Shown here in pieces: positions 1-5,936 of a DNA stretch of 6,377 bases. The notes beneath the pieces were generated by a model, which made no database searches, was not told the origin of the DNA, and saw nothing but the letters and a program-made list of their open reading frames with translations. Position 1 is the stretch's first letter. Every line of letters begins with the position of its first letter. The stretch is from Pseudomonadota bacterium (lineage in GTDB: Bacteria; Pseudomonadota; Gammaproteobacteria; Burkholderiales; Burkholderiaceae_F). The stretch spans positions 1-6,377 of the forward strand of contig JAEZVV010000042.1 of NCBI GenBank assembly GCA_023443095.1. Reading direction: 5' to 3'. Position numbers and translations under genes: made by a program.

Positions 1-149
1 CTCCGGTGCCGCCGCGCCCGGTCGCCGACGCCGCGCCCGGTTCGCCGCAGCCCTTGCCGCCGGGCTCGCCGCTGCCGAAGTTCGACAGCCCCATCCTGCA
101 GGCGCCGCCAGCCCTGCCGGTGGAGACGCCGAACCCGCGCGCCCAGTGA
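1..149 (+). CDS. C-terminal end of an unrecognised proline-rich protein (partial)
   Basis: An open frame enters from the left edge (first full codon at 3) and ends at TGA 147-149. The 48 visible residues are extremely rich in Pro and Ala, with motifs such as PVPPRP, PQPLPPGSPLPK and APPALP, and contain almost no hydrophobic segment. This looks like a disordered tail or a linker-like C-terminus, as found on some periplasmic or cell-envelope proteins, but no domain is visible, so I assign no function. The strong G/C third-position bias of the frame supports real coding. The gene runs head-on into phhA: its TGA is immediately followed by the reverse-strand stop of phhA, so no intergenic terminator separates them. 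Proline-rich low-complexity sequence could also be a chance frame in GC-rich DNA. Confidence 0.5.
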   Translation, partial: PVPPRPVADAAPGSPQPLPPGSPLPKFDSPILQAPPALPVETPNPRAQ

Positions 150-1016
150 TCAGCCCGGGCCGGCGTTGGGCGGGTACAGCTTTTCACCGGCCTGGCGCGA
201 GCACAGGCCGAGCTCGGGCAGCGTCGCGATATTGGCGTAGATCGGGCTGAAGTCCGGTGCCGTGGCGTCGAACAGCTGGCCGAAGCTGTCGATCACGAAA
301 TACGTGTCCTGGTAGTCGTCGATTTTGTAGGGCGTGCGCAACACGCGTTCGAGCTCGAAACCCAGGCGCTGCGGCTTGAAGCTGGTGAGGGCGTATGAGG
401 TTTCGCCGGCCGAGCTGAGGATGCCTGCTCCATAGACCCGCAGGCCCTGCGGGGCGGCGATCAGGCCGAACTCGACCGTATACCAGTAGAGCCGCGCCAG
501 GTATTGCAGGGCGTGTTGCCCCTCGGCCTTGAGGCCGCCTGCGCCGAAGGCCTGCATGTAGTCGGCGAACACCGGATTGAACAGCAGGGGCACGTGGCCG
601 AAGAGGTCGTGGAAGACGTCGGGTTCGACGATGTAGTCGAACTCCTCGGGTTTTCTCAACCAGACCGTGACCGGGAAGCGGCGCGCGGCGAGGTGGCTGA
701 AAAAGGCGTGTTCGGGGATCAGACCCGGGACGGCGACGATTTCCCAGCCGGTGGCGCGGCGCAGGCGTGCGCTGACGTCGTCGAAGCGCGGGATGCTGTC
801 GCCTCCGCCCAGGCGGGACAGGGCGTGGACGAACTCGTCGCAGGCCTGGCCGGGCAGCTGCTTGAGCTGGCGGGCATACAGCTGCGAATACAGAGCGTGT
901 TCGGCGGCGGTGTAGTTGTCCCAGGCCTGATGGCAGGTGTAGTCCTCGTGGGCTGCGGAATAGTCGCCGCGCGGCGGTCGGGTCGAGGCGCCGTAAGTGA
1001 CGGGGGCGACGGCCAT
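150..1016 (-). CDS. phhA: phenylalanine 4-monooxygenase (phenylalanine hydroxylase)
   Basis: This cytosolic, non-haem iron, pterin-dependent enzyme hydroxylates L-phenylalanine to L-tyrosine, the entry step of Phe catabolism. The 288-residue length matches the short bacterial single-domain form, which lacks the regulatory ACT domain of animal enzymes. The family iron site is visible: the segment EPDVFHDLFGHVPLL gives His136 and His141, and YWYTVEFGL gives Glu182 as the third ligand. The pterin/substrate region around GLIPEHAFFSHLAARRFPVT (residues 98-117) is also present. The ATG lies 3 bases after the hpd stop, with no strong Shine-Dalgarno sequence in front of it, so translation is probably coupled to hpd. 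No pterin carbinolamine dehydratase (phhB) accompanies it here. The 3' end abuts the stop of the opposing gene. Identification is secure from the motifs; in vivo substrate preference is inferred. Confidence 0.96.
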   Translation of the reverse strand: MAVAPVTYGASTRPPRGDYSAAHEDYTCHQAWDNYTAAEHALYSQLYARQLKQLPGQACDEFVHALSRLGGGDSIPRFDDVSARLRRATGWEIVAVPGLIPEHAFFSHLAARRFPVTVWLRKPEEFDYIVEPDVFHDLFGHVPLLFNPVFADYMQAFGAGGLKAEGQHALQYLARLYWYTVEFGLIAAPQGLRVYGAGILSSAGETSYALTSFKPQRLGFELERVLRTPYKIDDYQDTYFVIDSFGQLFDATAPDFSPIYANIATLPELGLCSRQAGEKLYPPNAGPG

Positions 1017-1019
1017 GGT

Positions 1020-2144
1020 TCAGGCCGCAGGCTGCAGCACGCCGCGGCGGATCTGGTCGAGTTCGATCGACTCGAACAAGGCGCGGAAGTTGCCCTCGCC
1101 GAAGCCCTCGTCGCCCTTGCGCTGGATCAGTTCGAAGAAGATCGGCCCTATCACTTCCTTGGTGAAGATCTGCAGCAAGAGTTCGTTGGGAGCGCCCAGG
1201 TGGGTGGCGCCGTCGATCAATATGCGCAGCCGGCGCAGCTCGTCGAGGCGTTCGCCGTGGCCCGGCAGGCGCGCGTCGACCAGGTCGTAGTAAGTCTCGA
1301 GGGTGTCCTGGAACTCGACCCCGGCGGCTTGCATGACTTCGACGGTGGCGTAGATGTCGCCGCTGGCGAGGGCGATGTGCTGGATGCCTTCGCCGTGATA
1401 GAGGTCGAGGTATTCGGCGATCTGGCTCTTGTCGTCGCTGCTCTCGTTGATCGGGATGCGAATCTTGCCGCAGGGGCTGGTCATCGCCTTGCTTTTGAGG
1501 CCGGTGAGCTTGCCTTCGATGTCGAAGTAACGCACCTCGCGGAAATTGAAGAGCCGTTCGTAGAACTCGGCCCATTCCTTCATGCGGCCGCGGTGAACGT
1601 TGTGGGTGAGGTGGTCGATGGCGGTGAGGCCATGGCCGACCGGGTTGGCATCGACCGGTTCGCCGGCGGCGTCGAGGATGGGAACGAAGTCGACGTCGTA
1701 GATGCTGATGTTGCCGATACCGCCGGCCTGGGCGCCGCCCTTGCCGTGCCAGCGGTCGACGAAGTAGATCAGGCTGTCGCCGATGCCCTTGATCGCCGGG
1801 ATGTTGAGTTCCATCGGGCCGGCGTGGTTGTCAAAGCCCCACGCCCCCAGCTCTAGCGCGCGGCGATAGGCGGCGTTGGCGTCTTCCACACGGAAGGCCA
1901 TCGCGCAGACGCTGGGTCCGTGTTGACGGGCGAAGCGCTGGGCGAAGGAATCGGGCTCGGCGTTGACGATGAAGTTCACTCCGCCCTGGCGGTAGAGCGT
2001 GACCTTCTTGTGGCGGTGGCGGGCGACGGCGGTAAACCCCATCTGTTCGAACAGGCGCCCGAGGGCGGCGGGGTCGGGTGCGGCGTATTCGACGAACTCA
2101 AAGCCGTCGGTGCCCATCGGATTGTCCCAAGGCGTGAACTTCAT
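1020..2144 (-). CDS. hpd: 4-hydroxyphenylpyruvate dioxygenase
   Basis: HPPD converts 4-hydroxyphenylpyruvate to homogentisate in tyrosine degradation. It is a cytosolic Fe(II) enzyme of the vicinal-oxygen-chelate fold. From the chosen start the protein has 374 residues, a usual length for bacterial HPPD. It shows the N-terminal degenerate half (residues about 12-135) and the catalytic C-terminal half (about 170-350). The metal ligands fit His178 (AIDHLTHNV), His256 (GIQHIALAS) and Glu338 (FFELIQRKG), with the family spacing of roughly 80 residues. The C-terminal GFGEGNFRALFESIE motif is also typical. The frame is open 36 codons further upstream to 2252, but ATG at 2144 is preferred: it has GAGGAG upstream, begins with MKFTPWDNPMGTDGFEFVEY as in relatives, and leaves room for a promoter. 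It is the first gene of an operon with phhA, divergent from an Lrp-type regulator. Confidence 0.96.
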   Translation of the reverse strand: MKFTPWDNPMGTDGFEFVEYAAPDPAALGRLFEQMGFTAVARHRHKKVTLYRQGGVNFIVNAEPDSFAQRFARQHGPSVCAMAFRVEDANAAYRRALELGAWGFDNHAGPMELNIPAIKGIGDSLIYFVDRWHGKGGAQAGGIGNISIYDVDFVPILDAAGEPVDANPVGHGLTAIDHLTHNVHRGRMKEWAEFYERLFNFREVRYFDIEGKLTGLKSKAMTSPCGKIRIPINESSDDKSQIAEYLDLYHGEGIQHIALASGDIYATVEVMQAAGVEFQDTLETYYDLVDARLPGHGERLDELRRLRILIDGATHLGAPNELLLQIFTKEVIGPIFFELIQRKGDEGFGEGNFRALFESIELDQIRRGVLQPAA

Positions 2145-2153
2145 GCTGGCTGT

Positions 2154-2159
2154 CTCCTC
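2154..2159 (-). promoter_or_regulatory. Shine-Dalgarno site deciding the hpd start
   Basis: On the minus strand GAGGAG lies 9 bases before the ATG at 2144. It supports this start over the in-frame ATG at 2252, whose extra 36 codons would cover the promoter and operator region and do not resemble HPPD. Confidence 0.75.
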
Positions 2160-2173
2160 GCTCGTTTGGCGAA

Positions 2174-2201
2174 TTTTTAGGTTGGCGGAGTATCGGGTAA
2201 A
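2174..2201 (-). promoter_or_regulatory. candidate sigma-70 promoter of hpd-phhA
   Basis: Read on the minus strand, TTTACC (2201-2196) is followed after 16 bases by TAAAAA (2179-2174). Each hexamer matches the consensus at 4 of 6 positions. The pair sits in the only AT-rich patch of the divergent intergenic region and would start transcription near 2166, about 20 bases before the hpd ATG. This is a weak to moderate promoter, in keeping with an activator-dependent gene. Confidence 0.35.
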
Positions 2202-2204
2202 CCC

Positions 2205-2224
2205 TTTGGCAGAAGATTGCCAAA
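2205..2224. promoter_or_regulatory. perfect inverted repeat, candidate operator in the hpd/lrp divergent region
   Basis: TTTGGCA-N6-TGCCAAA is a perfect 7-base inverted repeat with a 6-base spacer. It lies immediately upstream of the candidate -35 element of hpd, a position suited to an activator. Related half-sites occur at 2165-2171 (TTTGGCG) and 2181-2187 (GTTGGCG). The dyad symmetry fits a dimeric regulator, and the adjacent Lrp/AsnC-family protein is the natural candidate. The binding itself is inference. Confidence 0.5.
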
Positions 2225-2248
2225 TCCGGCTCGGATCGCGAGGTCGGA

Positions 2249-2265
2249 GCAATAAGATTGCGCAA
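2249..2265. promoter_or_regulatory. second dyad site in the hpd/lrp divergent region
   Basis: GCAAT-AAG-ATTGC (2249-2261) overlaps the 8-base palindrome TTGCGCAA (2258-2265). The octamer AAGATTGC here (2254-2261) also occurs at 2213-2220 inside the other inverted repeat, exactly 41 bases away (about four helical turns). This site lies only 22-38 bases before the ATG of the Lrp-type gene, so it may serve for autoregulation. Inference only. Confidence 0.4.
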
Positions 2266-2287
2266 ATGAGGATTGGAGAGGTGCTGA

Positions 2288-2770
2288 ATGGCTGAAATCG
2301 AGCTGGATCGGACCGACATCCGAATCCTCGAGCTGCTGCAGAGGGACGGCAGCTTGTCGAACCAGGAAGTGGCCGAGCGGGTGTCGCTGTCGCCCTCGCC
2401 GTGTTTGCGCCGCATCCGCCGGCTGGAAGCGGCGGGAGTGATCCGCCAATACGTTGCCTTGCTCGATTCCCAGAAAGTCGGCCTGGGCCTGCTTGCCTAC
2501 GTCAGCGTCAAGCTGGAGAAGCGCGGAAAAAGCCCGATGGACGAGTTGCGGGCCCAGGTCCAGGCCTGGCCCGAGGTGGTGGCCTGCTACGCCATGACTG
2601 GCGAGATGGACTATCTGCTGCGGGTCCACGTACAGGACCTGGAGCATTTCTCACGTTTCGTGATGGACCAACTCCTCAAGCAGCCCGGGGTGGTCGATGT
2701 GAAGTCGAGTTTTGCGCTCGAACGCATCAAGGACACCACGGCCTTACCGCTCGGGCATTGGGGCGCTTGA
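2288..2770 (+). CDS. Lrp/AsnC-family transcriptional regulator
   Basis: This 160-residue DNA-binding protein of the feast/famine (Lrp/AsnC) family is expected to sense an amino acid and act as a dimer or higher oligomer. The N-terminal helix-turn-helix spans about residues 4-65 (LDRTDIRILELLQRDGSLSN, then the recognition helix around SPSPCLRRIRRLEAAG, 35-50). After the linker, the RAM effector domain covers about 68-145. It includes the family motif TGEMDYLLRV (104-113) and the PGVVDVKSSFALERIK strand near the end. The length is normal for the family. GGAGAGG lies 6 bases before the ATG, a strong ribosome binding site. It is transcribed divergently from hpd-phhA across 143 bases, which makes control of Phe/Tyr catabolism the most likely job, with Phe, Tyr or a pathway keto acid as ligand. 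The target and effector are inferred from context only. Confidence 0.93.
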   Translation: MAEIELDRTDIRILELLQRDGSLSNQEVAERVSLSPSPCLRRIRRLEAAGVIRQYVALLDSQKVGLGLLAYVSVKLEKRGKSPMDELRAQVQAWPEVVACYAMTGEMDYLLRVHVQDLEHFSRFVMDQLLKQPGVVDVKSSFALERIKDTTALPLGHWGA

Positions 2771-2816
2771 AGCGCGCCGCAGCGCCCGCATCTGAAGAGG
2801 CATCACGAGACCCGAC

Positions 2817-3182
2817 ATGACTCCTCCTGCCCGCACCAACCCTGAAACGCCTGGCGAACGCGTCTGGAACGCCGCGTTTTTTTTCCTCTCGGCGGCGAGT
2901 TTTGCCTCGGCCTTGGTCGACTTTTCCGCCGGCCGCTGGGCGACTGGGCTGGGCGATGTGGGCGTGACGGTGCTGATGATCGGGTTTGCCGTGCAGTTCC
3001 CCTTCGTGCGGGCGTTTGTCACGGCGGGCGCGGAAGGCGGTGATCCCGCCAAGCAGCGCGAGAAAGTCATCAAGACCGCCGAGGAACTGCGCCAGCGCCA
3101 CCCCTGGACCGACCAGGCAAGCCGGCTGGGCTGGATGCTGCTGGGCGGTTCGCTGGTATTGAGGGTCCTGGGCGTCGACTGA
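2817..3182 (+). CDS. small integral membrane protein of unknown function
   Basis: I do not recognise this 121-residue protein. It has a short polar N-terminus, then two hydrophobic segments at about residues 17-36 (WNAAFFFLSAASFASALVDF) and 43-66, a charged segment at 75-100 (DPAKQREKVIKTAEELRQRH) and a third hydrophobic segment at about 103-118. It is therefore probably an inner-membrane protein with two or three spans and a soluble loop. It starts 46 bases after the Lrp-type gene and may be co-transcribed with it. The ribosome binding site is weak (GAGA 6 bases before the ATG). An unbroken run of eight T (2877-2884) encodes Phe21-23. G/C-rich third positions and a plausible membrane profile support coding. 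No functional link to tyrosine catabolism is evident. Confidence 0.75.
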   Translation: MTPPARTNPETPGERVWNAAFFFLSAASFASALVDFSAGRWATGLGDVGVTVLMIGFAVQFPFVRAFVTAGAEGGDPAKQREKVIKTAEELRQRHPWTDQASRLGWMLLGGSLVLRVLGVD

Positions 3183-3419
3183 GCTTTCGCCGCCGGGGCG
3201 CTGGCCGCAGCTCGCGCCGCCAGGGTCATCCCCCTTCCCATTCCCCTTCATCCGAGCGCCGGCATCCGGTTGTCGCTCCCGGCTGCGGCCGGGCACCGGG
3301 CTGATGCAGTCCGTCGCACCGGTGTCGAAGCTTTTAGCGCGCCTGTCTAAAGTTCCCGCATGACGAATGAGGCGGGCCGGCGCGTCGTAAGCTCGCCCGT
3401 CGGCACGGAGAACACCGCA
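3183..3419 (+). other. non-coding leader upstream of the histidine kinase
   Basis: No convincing gene lies here. It contains a GC hairpin, CCCGGC-TGCG-GCCGGG (3278-3293), with no following T-run, so it is not a standard intrinsic terminator. It also holds an 8-base palindrome CACCGGTG (3317-3324). TCTAAA at 3345-3350 could be a -10 element but has no good -35 partner. The frame of the kinase is open back to an ATG at 3360, so part of this stretch would be coding if that start were used. Confidence 0.5.
3407..3410 (+). promoter_or_regulatory. Shine-Dalgarno site deciding the kinase start
   Basis: GGAG lies 9 bases before the ATG at 3420. The alternative in-frame ATG at 3360 has no purine-rich site at proper spacing, so 3420 is preferred. 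Confidence 0.55.
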
Positions 3420-4826
3420 ATGAATCAACACAAGGAAGGCGTGGCGCGCGCGGGAGGACGGCGCGTTGTCGATCTGGCACGAGCCGCGGGCGAAGCCGCG
3501 CTGCCGCGCTTGCGCCGTTGGGGCGCCCGCATCGGCGACTGGCTGGCGACGGTGGGCTGGGGCAAGTTCCTGCTCTTGTCCCTGCTGCTGCTGATGTTTG
3601 GCGGGATCTTCACCAGCATTTTCGTCGAGAAGCGGGCGGCGGTGGTGATCGACGAGGTGCCGGCCGACGTCAAGGTCGATGTCGCCATCACGCCCGAGGG
3701 CATCCGGGTGCATACGCCGACCCCGCCGAAGGCGGCGAAAGCCGTGCCGCCTCCGCCCGCCCCGCCCCTGCCGAAGCCGCCGGCCACCCCCGGCAGCGAA
3801 GCGCCTGCAGGCCAGGGTCAGATTCAGGTGGACGAAAACGGCGTTCGGATCCAGGCCGACAAGGATGGCAAGCAGGTTTCGATCGTGGTCGATGCCAAGG
3901 GCGTGCGAGTCGAGGAAAGCGGCAACAAGGGCGGCGAGGTGCTGATTCCGTTGCCGCCGGGCGCGGCGGAGGACCCCGACAAGGCGGCGGCGGCCGTGGA
4001 GGCGGCGCGAGACCGGATCGAGGAAATTGTCGAAGCGCAGGTCGACCGCCAGGTGGCGCGCAAGGTGCGGCGGGTGTCGAGCGAGCGCGGCGACTGGCTG
4101 ATGAGCTTCATCGTTTTGCTGATCATTACCGGCATCATCGTGAAGGTCGCGCTGGGCGGAAAGAAAAGGGCCGAGTCGCGGGCGGCGGCGGCCAGCGCGA
4201 GCGCGGCCGAGGAAGGGCTCAAACGCCAGTTGGCCGAGGCTCAGCTCAAGATGATGCAGGCCCAGGTCGAGCCGCATTTCTTGTTCAATACCCTGGCTTC
4301 GGTCGATTACCTGATCGAAACCGATCCGGCGCGGGCTTCGCAGATGCAGAAGAACCTGATCGCCTACCTGCGGGCGTCCCTGCCGCAGATGCGGGAGGGG
4401 TCGACCACGCTGGGCAAGGAGGTGGCGCAGTGCCGCGCCTACCTCGAGATCCTCAAGGTGCGGATGGACGAACGCCTGCAATACGCGATCGTCGTGCCGC
4501 AAGGCCTGCTGACCGCGCAGTTCCCGCCGATGATGCTGCAGTCGCTGGTCGAAAACGCGATCAAACACGGTCTCGAGCCCAAGCCCGACGGCGGTTCGGT
4601 CACGATCGCCGCCGATGTCGTCGACGGCGTCCTGCGGGTGACGGTGGCCGACACCGGGCTGGGGCTGGCGAGCGACGCCGGCAGCGGAGTGGGCCTGTCC
4701 AACATCCGGGAGCGCCTGCTCCAGCTCTATGGCGGCCGTGCCAAGTTCGTGGTGGTCGCCAATGCGCCGAGTGGCACGATTGCAACGATCGAAGTTCCAT
4801 ACAGCTGGGAGCAGGCGGCGCCATGA
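3420..4826 (+). CDS. LytS/YehU-type membrane sensor histidine kinase
   Basis: Sensor kinase of the His_kinase family (LytS/YehU/AlgZ type), 468 residues from this start or 488 from the ATG at 3360. In order: an Arg-rich cytoplasmic N-terminus (1-48); a first membrane helix (about 49-69, KFLLLSLLLLMFGGIFTSIFV); an extracytoplasmic region of about 155 residues with a Pro-rich stretch (100-125) and three GV/IRV-type motifs; a charged helical stalk (about 183-225); a second membrane helix (about 226-246); and a short Ala/Glu coiled coil. The kinase core follows: phospho-acceptor His286 in QVEPHFLFNTLASVDYLIE, N-box VENAIKHG (Asn379), and ATP-lid DTGLG (411-415) plus GVGLSNIRERLLQLYGG. All key residues are present, so it should be active, signalling to the response regulator 20 bases downstream. 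The sensory region matches no domain I know, so the stimulus is unknown. Confidence 0.93.
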   Translation: MNQHKEGVARAGGRRVVDLARAAGEAALPRLRRWGARIGDWLATVGWGKFLLLSLLLLMFGGIFTSIFVEKRAAVVIDEVPADVKVDVAITPEGIRVHTPTPPKAAKAVPPPPAPPLPKPPATPGSEAPAGQGQIQVDENGVRIQADKDGKQVSIVVDAKGVRVEESGNKGGEVLIPLPPGAAEDPDKAAAAVEAARDRIEEIVEAQVDRQVARKVRRVSSERGDWLMSFIVLLIITGIIVKVALGGKKRAESRAAAASASAAEEGLKRQLAEAQLKMMQAQVEPHFLFNTLASVDYLIETDPARASQMQKNLIAYLRASLPQMREGSTTLGKEVAQCRAYLEILKVRMDERLQYAIVVPQGLLTAQFPPMMLQSLVENAIKHGLEPKPDGGSVTIAADVVDGVLRVTVADTGLGLASDAGSGVGLSNIRERLLQLYGGRAKFVVVANAPSGTIATIEVPYSWEQAAP

Positions 4827-4846
4827 AGCGCCGATAAAATCGGGCG

Positions 4847-5596
4847 ATGCCCACTGCCATCATCGCCGACGACGAACGCCTGATGCGCGAGCAGCTGCGA
4901 GCGCGCTTGACCGAAGTCTGGCCTGAACTCGAGATACTGGCCGAAGCCAAGAACGGCGACGAGGCGGTTGAGCTGGTGCATCGACATCACCCCGACCTCG
5001 CTTTTCTCGATATCCGGATGCCGGGCAAGACCGGCGTCGAGGTGGCGCGCGAGGTGGGTGACAGCTGTCATGTGGTGTTCATTACCGCGTACAACGAATA
5101 CGCGGTCGAAGCCTTCGAGCAGGGCGCGGCGGACTATGTGCTGAAGCCGGCCGAGCGCGAGCGTCTGGCCTTGACGGTGGCGCGGTTGAAGAAAAAGCTG
5201 GAAACGCCGCCGGCGGACCTTTCGGGTTTGCTCGCTGGACTCGCGGAACGTCTGGGCGGCGCGCGCCCGGCCCGCTTGGAGTGGATCCAGGCGACGGTTG
5301 GCCAGCAGTTGCGCCTGATCCCCGTGGCGGAAGTGCTCTTCTTTATTTCGGACGAGAAATACACCCGGGTCCAGACCGAATCCACCGAGGCCTTGATCCG
5401 CAAGCCGATCAAGGAACTGGTCGAGGAGCTCGACCCGCGCGAGTTCTGGCAGATACATCGCTCAACCGTGGTCAATGTGAAAGCGATCGCGGGGGTGATC
5501 CGGGATTTCCGCGGGCGGCAGCTGGTCCAGATCAAAGGTCATCCGCAGAAACTCGAGGTCAGCCGGAACTACACGCACCTGTTTCGGCAGATGTGA
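4847..5596 (+). CDS. LytTR-family response regulator (AlgR/LytR type)
   Basis: Cytoplasmic DNA-binding response regulator of 249 residues, the partner of the kinase just upstream. The receiver domain (1-about 115) has the acidic pair Asp8-Asp9 (IIADDERLM), phospho-acceptor Asp55 (LAFLDIRMPG), Thr80 (VFITAYNEYAVEAF) and Lys100 followed by Pro (DYVLKPAERERL), so it should be phosphorylatable. A short linker (about 116-142) leads to a LytTR DNA-binding domain (about 143-247), with the motifs EVLFFISDEKYTRV, FWQIHRSTVVNVKAI and LEVSRNYTHLF. Such regulators bind paired direct repeats and typically control envelope, polysaccharide or uptake genes; the targets here are unknown. No Shine-Dalgarno sequence precedes the ATG. 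The kinase stop is 20 bases upstream and overlaps a five-codon mini-ORF, which suggests translational coupling. No clear terminator follows. Confidence 0.94.
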   Translation: MPTAIIADDERLMREQLRARLTEVWPELEILAEAKNGDEAVELVHRHHPDLAFLDIRMPGKTGVEVAREVGDSCHVVFITAYNEYAVEAFEQGAADYVLKPAERERLALTVARLKKKLETPPADLSGLLAGLAERLGGARPARLEWIQATVGQQLRLIPVAEVLFFISDEKYTRVQTESTEALIRKPIKELVEELDPREFWQIHRSTVVNVKAIAGVIRDFRGRQLVQIKGHPQKLEVSRNYTHLFRQM

Positions 5597-5743
5597 TCTC
5601 GGCAGACCGGGCTGATTAGAAGCGAAGCTCGATTTCTGGGGTTTTCGTGGAGGGAGGCGCTCGCGGCCCTGTCCTGGCTTTGTTGGTGTGTATTTACATC
5701 GGCATTGAGCCAATGAATTAAGGTGAGTCTGAGTCTGTCAACG

Positions 5744-5767
5744 AAAAACCGCCGCGCTCGACGGCGG
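5744..5767 (-). terminator. possible intrinsic terminator on the minus strand
   Basis: Read on the minus strand, CCGCCG-N7-CGGCGG is followed at once by TTTTT, the form of a rho-independent terminator. On the plus strand the A-run precedes the hairpin and no T-run follows, so it would not stop the response regulator transcript efficiently. No minus-strand gene lies upstream of it in the window. Confidence 0.4.
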
Positions 5768-5807
5768 ACCGAACCTAGCGGTCTGGTCTCGTCGGCCCCT
5801 GCTCGAT

Positions 5808-5836
5808 TTGACAAGGCCTGGGTCGACAACCATAAT
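5808..5836 (+). promoter_or_regulatory. sigma-70 promoter of the tRNA-Tyr/Gly/Thr-tuf operon
   Basis: A perfect -35 TTGACA (5808-5813), a 17-base spacer and a -10 CATAAT (5831-5836, 5 of 6 matches) form a near-consensus promoter. Initiation is expected around 5842-5844, only about 8 bases before the mature 5' end of tRNA-Tyr. This strength suits a stable-RNA operon. Confidence 0.85.
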
Positions 5837-5850
5837 TTGAGGTTCCTCGC

Positions 5851-5936
5851 GGAGGGGTGCCCGAGTGGCTAAAGGGGGCAGACTGTAAATCTGTTGGCTT
5901 ACGCCTACGTTGGTTCGAATCCAACCTCCTCCACCA
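5851..5936 (+). tRNA. tRNA-Tyr (anticodon GTA)
   Basis: An 86-base class II tRNA with a long variable arm and encoded CCA (5934-5936). The acceptor GGAGGGG pairs with CTCCTCC (one G-U). The anticodon stem CAGA/TCTG encloses the loop CTGTAAA with anticodon GTA at 5885-5887. The T-arm contains GGTTCGAATCC. It is the first tRNA of the operon, directly behind the promoter, and ahead of tRNA-Gly, tRNA-Thr and tuf as in the classical proteobacterial tRNA-tufB arrangement. Confidence 0.97.

Noticed and set aside
184..1575. 463-residue minus-strand open frame overlapping phhA and hpd
   Set aside because: It is an Arg/Pro-rich shadow frame of the two well-identified genes on the same strand and shows no domain.
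504..1856. 450-residue plus-strand open frame antisense to phhA and hpd
   Set aside because: It is opposite two genes with intact catalytic motifs. Its Val/Glu/Ala/Asp-rich composition is typical of antisense frames in high-GC genes.
2205..2224. Possible sigma-54 promoter (GG/GC elements) for hpd on the minus strand
   Set aside because: The GG and GC dinucleotides are separated by 9 bases instead of the required 10, and the bases form a perfect dyad better explained as an operator.
2145..2252. N-terminal extension of HPPD to the ATG at 2252
   Set aside because: The extra 36 residues are not HPPD-like and would cover the intergenic operator and promoter region. The ATG at 2144 has a good Shine-Dalgarno sequence.
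3265..3274. AlgR-like box (TCCGGTTGTC) upstream of the kinase
   Set aside because: It matches a remembered AlgR consensus at only about 7 of 10 positions and stands alone, whereas LytTR regulators need paired repeats.
3278..3293. GC-rich hairpin after the small membrane protein gene as an intrinsic terminator
   Set aside because: No T-run follows on either strand, so only a hairpin can be claimed.
2727..4568. 613-residue minus-strand open frame across the membrane protein and kinase genes
   Set aside because: Long antisense frame of GC-rich codons, rich in Arg/His/Leu. It crosses two plausible plus-strand genes and contains no recognisable domain.
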